Below, in pieces: positions 59,874 to 64,000 of a stretch of 64,000 bases of DNA. A program made the position numbers and the translations under genes. A model generated the notes under the pieces. That model worked only from the letters and a program-made list of their open reading frames with translations, did no database searches and was not told where the DNA came from. This DNA is from an uncultured Chloroflexota bacterium (GTDB lineage: Bacteria; Chloroflexota; UBA11872), in the NCBI GenBank assembly GCA_958296175.1, contig OY282448.1, forward strand, positions 655,899-719,898, in the 5' to 3' direction. How positions within the stretch are numbered: the first letter of the stretch is position 1; each line of letters starts with the position of its first letter.

Positions 59874-60767
59874 ATGCGAGTTGGATTCATTGGCCTGGGC
59901 GCCATGGGGCTGCCCATGGCCGTCAACCTGCGGTCCGCGGGGTTCGACGTGGTGGTGCACAACCGCAGCCGCGGAAAAGTCGAGGACTTCGTGGCCGCCG
60001 GCGGCCAGGCGGCCGACAGCCCCGCCGACCTGGCCGCGCGCGTCGACGTGGTGTGCGCCTGCCTGCCCGTCCCGCCGGTGTGCGAGGACGTGTTCCTGGG
60101 CGCGGGCGGCGTGCGCGAGGGCGCGCAGGCCGGCCAGACCTGGATCGACTTCAGCACCAACGGCCCCGACACCTCCCAGCGCCTGGCCGCGGCCGCGCAG
60201 GCGCAGGGCTGCGGCTACCTGGACGCGCCCATCAGCGGCGGGGTCTGGGGGGCGCAGGCCGGCACCCTGGCCATCATGGTGGGCGGCGAGGCCGCGGACT
60301 TCGAGCGCGCCGCGCCGGTCTTCGAGGCCGTTGGCGCCAACATCCGCCGCTTCGGGCCGTCGGGCAGCGGCAGCGTGGTCAAGCTGGTCAACAACATGAT
60401 CGGCGCGGCCGTCAACGCCGCGATTGCCGAGGGCTACGTGGCCGCGGTCAAGTACGGCATCGACCCGGCCGCCATGTACGACACGCTGCGCAGCGCCACC
60501 GCCAGCAGCCCGGCGCACGACCGCATGATCAACGAGGACGTGCTGCAGCGCGACTTCTCGGCCAAGTTCGCGCTGGACCTGCACGCCAAAGACCAGCAGC
60601 TCGCGGCCGACCTGGGCAAGCTGGTGGGCGTGCGCATGCTGGTGACCAGCGCCGTCAACGAGCTGTACAAAGAAGCGCAGGCGCGCGGCTACGGCGGCCA
60701 GAACACCACCGCCATCATCCGCCCGCTGGAAGACCTGCACGGGGTGACCGTGCAGCCGTCCGCCTAG
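59874..60767 (+). CDS. Beta-hydroxyacid dehydrogenase (3-hydroxyisobutyrate / tartronate semialdehyde type)
   Basis: 297 residues. NAD(P)-binding GFIGLGAMGLPMAVNL, substrate signature DAPISGGVWGAQAGTLAIMVGG, and catalytic Lys in GSVVKLVNNMIGAAVNAAIAE cut here as GSVVKLVNNM. It oxidises or reduces short 3-hydroxyacids. The preceding aldolase could supply 2-oxo or semialdehyde products, as in glucarate/galactarate breakdown (aldolase GarL plus reductase GarR); this pairing is suggestive only. ATG at 59874, 123 bases after the aldolase. Confidence 0.9.
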   Translation: MRVGFIGLGAMGLPMAVNLRSAGFDVVVHNRSRGKVEDFVAAGGQAADSPADLAARVDVVCACLPVPPVCEDVFLGAGGVREGAQAGQTWIDFSTNGPDTSQRLAAAAQAQGCGYLDAPISGGVWGAQAGTLAIMVGGEAADFERAAPVFEAVGANIRRFGPSGSGSVVKLVNNMIGAAVNAAIAEGYVAAVKYGIDPAAMYDTLRSATASSPAHDRMINEDVLQRDFSAKFALDLHAKDQQLAADLGKLVGVRMLVTSAVNELYKEAQARGYGGQNTTAIIRPLEDLHGVTVQPSA

Positions 60768-60897
60768 GTCGGCCGGCGCGTCTGGACGCGGCCGCCGCCG
60801 CGCGCGGGTTCGCCCGGCCGCTCGACCGGCTAGGCTGGGGCGCAGCCGCACCGTCCGCGTCCGCCGGCCCGACCGCTGACATCCCAAGGAGACCCTG

Positions 60898-61473
60898 GTG
60901 AGCGACACGATCCGCGTGCTGGGCGTCTCGGGCAGCCTGCGGCGCGCGTCGCTGAACAGCGGCCTGCTGCGCGCCGCCGCCGAGGTGTGCCCGCCGGGCA
61001 TGGAGCTGACCACCTTCGAGCTGCACGACCTGCCGCTCTTCAACGTCGACCTGGAAGACACAGGGACGCCCGCGGCAGTGGCCGCCTGGCAGCGCGCCGT
61101 CGGCGGCGCCGACGGGCTGCTGCTGGCCGCCCCCGAATACAACTACTCCATCAGCGGGGTGCTCAAGAACGCCATCGACTGGGCCTCGCGCGGGCGGCCC
61201 TCGGTGCTGGACGGCAAACCGGCCGCCGTCATGGGCGTCGGCGGGCGCACCGGCACCGTGCGCGCCCAGATGCACCTGCGGCAGATTGCGCTGCACAACA
61301 GCATGCGCGTGATGATCGACCCCGAGCTGCAACTGGTGCGCTCCCGCCGGCGCTTCGACGCCGACGGCGCCCTGACCGACCAGGCCACCCGCGAACGCTT
61401 GCGCGGATTCATGGCGGCGCTGGCCCACTGGATCCGCCATAGCCTCAACGACCCCACGCTGCGCTATGGATAA
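60898..61473 (+). CDS. NAD(P)H-dependent FMN reductase
   Basis: 191 residues, flavodoxin-like fold. FMN-phosphate loop GVSGSLRRASLNSGLL, then LLLAAPEYNYSISGVLKNAIDW and MGVGGRTGTVRAQMHLR. Such enzymes reduce FMN, quinones, azo dyes or chromate. GTG at 60898 with AAGGAG seven bases upstream. Close to the beta-hydroxyacid dehydrogenase but separated by 130 bases. Confidence 0.92.
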   Translation: MSDTIRVLGVSGSLRRASLNSGLLRAAAEVCPPGMELTTFELHDLPLFNVDLEDTGTPAAVAAWQRAVGGADGLLLAAPEYNYSISGVLKNAIDWASRGRPSVLDGKPAAVMGVGGRTGTVRAQMHLRQIALHNSMRVMIDPELQLVRSRRRFDADGALTDQATRERLRGFMAALAHWIRHSLNDPTLRYG

Positions 61474-61560
61474 GCGCAGGCGCGCGGGCGCCGCGCCGCC
61501 CCAGCCGCCCGACCGTGTCTGCCGCCAGGCGCTCGGGCAGCATCGTCACGGCACCCTCGG

Positions 61561-62766
61561 TTGAAACCCGAACACTCCCCGTTTCGCCCCGGCCAGCCGG
61601 CGGACCTCGAACTATTCGTCGGCCGCGCGGAGCAAATCTCGCGCGTCACGCAGCTCGTGACGAATGCCGCCCATGGCCGCTTTCAGATTGCGTTTCTCAC
61701 CGGCGAGCGGGGCATCGGCAAGACCTCGCTCGCGTCCTTTGCCCGCTATCTCGCAGAACGCGACGAAACCGCCGCGACGTCCCACGTGTTCCTCGGAGAC
61801 ATCGACGCGGTGGATCGGTTCGTGCATCAAACGCTCGAACACATCGTCAAAGACAACGTGGGCAAACCCTGGTATAAGAATATCGTCCAGATATTTGGGG
61901 AGCGAGTCGATTCGATTGGACTTTTCAACGTATCGATCAAACTCCGCTTTACGCCGGACGACATGCACGCGGCCACCAATTCGTTCCCCCAGGCGCTGCG
62001 CACGATTCAGACCAGCCTCGCGCAGGAGCGTGCGACCCTGTTCATCGTCCTGGACGATATCGACTCCATTGCCCAAAGCTCTGACTTTGCGCACTGGCTC
62101 AAAAGCATGGTCGACACCATCGCGATCGACCAAACGCCGACGAACGTCACGTTGCTGCTGGTCGGGCTCGAAGAAGCGCGCAGAAGCCTGATCACGCTCC
62201 AACCGTCGCTGGCGCGCGTTTTTGACGTCATCGACGTCCAGCCGTGGAATCAGCAGGAGTCGGAGGACTTCTTTCGCAAGTGCTTCGATAGCGTCGACGG
62301 GTCGATTGATGCCGACGCCCTTTTATTCATGACCCAGATGACCGGAGGTCTTCCAGTCGTCGCGCATGAAATTGGAGATGCGGTGTACAGGCTGGCCGTG
62401 AAGTACCCGGTCGACATGGACGTCGCGATTCGGGGAACGTTGAGAGCTGCGGAAGCCATCGGACACAAAATCCTGCAACCCCAGATCGTGGAGGCTCTGC
62501 GCAGCGCCGAGTACCGCGAGATCCTGCGGACGCTTCCCAAGCAGCCCCTGACGCACGAGTTCCGTCGGTCGGAGCTCATTGAGCGGCTGCCGCCCGACAG
62601 TGGTCGGGCAGTGAGTGCCTTTCTGCGTCGGATGCGCGGGTTAGGCGCGATCACCCAAGACCCGGAGCGCGGTCGTGGCGCGTATCGATTCACGAACCCG
62701 GCTTATTACCTATACTTCTGGCTACAATCGTATTCTGTGCGCAACGGGCCGCGGCCGCATGTGTGA
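61561..62766 (+). CDS. AAA ATPase with C-terminal winged helix (Orc1/Cdc6- or STAND-like)
   Basis: 401 residues from TTG 61561. FVGRAEQISRVTQLV opens the domain, Walker A is GERGIGKTS (residues 48-56), and Walker B is LFIVLDDID (Asp about 165-166). A sensor-type TLLLVGLEEARRSL follows. The C-terminal ~100 residues form a winged-helix domain (LTHEFRRSELIERL, FLRRMRGLGAI, GAYRFTNPAYYLYFWLQ). The architecture is that of Orc1/Cdc6-type or defence STAND ATPases. The gene is A+T-richer than its neighbours and isolated, so probably acquired. Function unknown. Confidence 0.75.
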   Translation: MKPEHSPFRPGQPADLELFVGRAEQISRVTQLVTNAAHGRFQIAFLTGERGIGKTSLASFARYLAERDETAATSHVFLGDIDAVDRFVHQTLEHIVKDNVGKPWYKNIVQIFGERVDSIGLFNVSIKLRFTPDDMHAATNSFPQALRTIQTSLAQERATLFIVLDDIDSIAQSSDFAHWLKSMVDTIAIDQTPTNVTLLLVGLEEARRSLITLQPSLARVFDVIDVQPWNQQESEDFFRKCFDSVDGSIDADALLFMTQMTGGLPVVAHEIGDAVYRLAVKYPVDMDVAIRGTLRAAEAIGHKILQPQIVEALRSAEYREILRTLPKQPLTHEFRRSELIERLPPDSGRAVSAFLRRMRGLGAITQDPERGRGAYRFTNPAYYLYFWLQSYSVRNGPRPHV

Positions 62767-62832
62767 CGTGCTGGAACTTACGGCCTGTTTGCCCCCTGTG
62801 TCCTGCGTTGACCATCAGCTTGGAGCCTGTGT

Positions 62833-64000
62833 ATGAGTGACGAATCTATCCCGGTGACCGTGGCCCATGGCGACGGGATTGGGCCTGAAATCATGCCCGT
62901 GGTTTTGGAGATCATCGAAGCCGCCGGCGCGAAGCTGGACATCGAGACTATCGAGATTGGCGAGCAGGTTTACACGCGCGGCATAACGTCGGGCATCGAC
63001 GACGAGTCCTGGGAGTCCATCCGCCGCACGCGCGTGTTCTTGAAGGGGCCGGTCACCACCCCGCAGGGCGGCGGTTACCAGAGCCTCAACGTCACCACGC
63101 GCGTGGCGCTGGGGCTGTACGCCAACGTGCGGCCCGCCGCCACCTTCCACCCCTACGTGGCGACCAAGCACTCCCCGGACATGAACGTGGTGGTGATCCG
63201 AGAGAACGAGGAAGACCTGTACGCCGGCATCGAGCACCGTCAGACCGCCGACGTGATGCAGTCGCTGAAGCTCATTTCGCGCCCTGGCAGCGAACGCGTC
63301 ATCCGCTATGCGTTCGAATATGCGCGCAGCCATCACCGAAAGAAGGTCACGGCCTTCGCCAAAGACAACATCATGAAATTGTCGGACGGCCTCTTCCACG
63401 AGGTCTTCGACGAGGTGGCGGCGGAATATCCGGACATCGAGTCCGAATACTGGATCGTGGACATCGGCGCGGCCAAGCTGGCCGACACGCCGGAAATCTT
63501 CGACGTGGTGGTGCTGCCGAACCTTTACGGCGACATCTTGTCCGACGTGGTGGCGCAGATTGCCGGGTCGGTGGGGCTGGCGGGCGCCGCCAACATTGGT
63601 GAGGACGCGGCCATGTTCGAGGCCATCCACGGCTCCGCGCCGCGCCGCGCCGGGCAGAACCTGGCCAACCCGTCCGGCCTGCTCACCGCCGCCGTGCTGA
63701 TGCTGGACCACCTCGGCCAGGACGTGGCGGCCTCCCGCGTGCAAAACGCCTGGCTGCGCACGCTGGAAGACGGCGTGCACACCTACGACATCTATACGCC
63801 GGAGTTCAGCACGGCGAAGGTGGGAACCCACGAGTTTGGCCAGGCCGTGAAGGAGCGCCTGGGGCACTATCCCCACACCCTGCCGCTTTCGATTTTCGGG
63901 GTCGGCGGCCCCGCGGCGTCCAGCCCCCCGCGCGCGCCGCGGCCCCGGCCGGTCAAACAAACCGTGGGCGTGGACGTGTTTCTGGACTGGCGCGAGGGGA
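62833..64000 (+). CDS. icd: NADP-type isocitrate dehydrogenase, Thermus-like (runs off right edge)
   Basis: The first ~389 residues are visible. VAHGDGIGPEIMPVVLEIIE and VFLKGPVTTPQGGGYQSLNV are isocitrate/isopropylmalate dehydrogenase motifs; VVIRENEEDLYAGIEH binds substrate and LYGDILSDVVAQIAGSVG holds the metal-binding Asp. The late part VKQTVGVDVFLDW matches the C-terminal extension of Thermus-type isocitrate dehydrogenases (about 480 residues) rather than LeuB. It makes 2-oxoglutarate in the citric acid cycle. ATG at 62833 with TTGGAG upstream. The C-terminal ~100 residues lie outside the window. Confidence 0.9.
   Translation, partial: MSDESIPVTVAHGDGIGPEIMPVVLEIIEAAGAKLDIETIEIGEQVYTRGITSGIDDESWESIRRTRVFLKGPVTTPQGGGYQSLNVTTRVALGLYANVRPAATFHPYVATKHSPDMNVVVIRENEEDLYAGIEHRQTADVMQSLKLISRPGSERVIRYAFEYARSHHRKKVTAFAKDNIMKLSDGLFHEVFDEVAAEYPDIESEYWIVDIGAAKLADTPEIFDVVVLPNLYGDILSDVVAQIAGSVGLAGAANIGEDAAMFEAIHGSAPRRAGQNLANPSGLLTAAVLMLDHLGQDVAASRVQNAWLRTLEDGVHTYDIYTPEFSTAKVGTHEFGQAVKERLGHYPHTLPLSIFGVGGPAASSPPRAPRPRPVKQTVGVDVFLDWREG

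Overview
The window is a G+C-rich chromosomal segment, probably from a member of the Chloroflexota. The main lineage clue is the sugar-binding lipoprotein at 47159-48754: its lipobox is followed by a long run of VPVEK/VEKIV-type repeats, which I associate with Chloroflexota binding proteins. Compatible features are a T-box-controlled ilvBNC operon, a tungsten aldehyde:ferredoxin oxidoreductase paired with a MoaD-like protein, a PHP-type DnaE, a Thermus-type isocitrate dehydrogenase, and many GTG/TTG starts with 1-4 base gene overlaps. Class-level placement is not possible from this sequence alone.

Layout. 1-3110 (minus): ilvB-ilvN-ilvC behind a T-box leader with a clear terminator. 3410-9982 (plus): four uncharacterised, translationally coupled, mostly membrane proteins, then rodZ-like, pgsA and a Gfo/Idh/MocA oxidoreductase. 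10075-14526: two beta-class DNA methyltransferases of lower G+C, one fused to an HNH nuclease, flanking an ABC exporter on the other strand. 15050-22424: a TfoX-domain protein, a VOC protein and an amino-acid ABC importer (two near-identical binding proteins, two permeases, one ATPase). 22760-27083: an SRPBCC protein, AOR plus MoaD-like partner, an orphan HigA with a broken higB, and a dense cluster of palindromic repeats. 27084-31305: an ethanolamine-type permease, an SMP-30 lactonase-like protein, an aldo/keto reductase, and a promoter-hairpin-terminator locus that looks like a small RNA or attenuator. 31397-38436 (minus): dnaE, amtB and a FabL-like reductase. 38685-41803 (plus): a membrane-anchored molybdenum-cofactor oxidoreductase, a CxxCH haem protein and a small His-rich membrane protein, probably one redox module. 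41897-48754 (minus): a sugar ABC importer with a large secreted-carbohydrate-type enzyme. 48946-56161 (minus): a Cas4/AddB-like nuclease, a GH113-like lipoprotein, a MIP18-family protein, an aldo/keto reductase, tRNA-Arg, a CPBP protease, RfbB and a DUF2961 protein. 56617-64000 (plus): a nucleoside phosphorylase, a DUF4352-like lipoprotein, an HpcH/HpaI aldolase, a beta-hydroxyacid dehydrogenase, an FMN reductase, an AAA ATPase and icd (cut by the right edge).

The metabolic picture is a scavenging heterotroph: amino-acid, ammonium, ethanolamine-type and sugar uptake feed aldolase, dehydrogenase and lactonase steps. Accessory DNA is concentrated around the methyltransferases (10.0-14.6 kb), the repeat/HigA region (25.6-27.1 kb) and the tandem-repeat region (56.2-56.6 kb). 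No CRISPR array, integrase or complete insertion sequence was seen.
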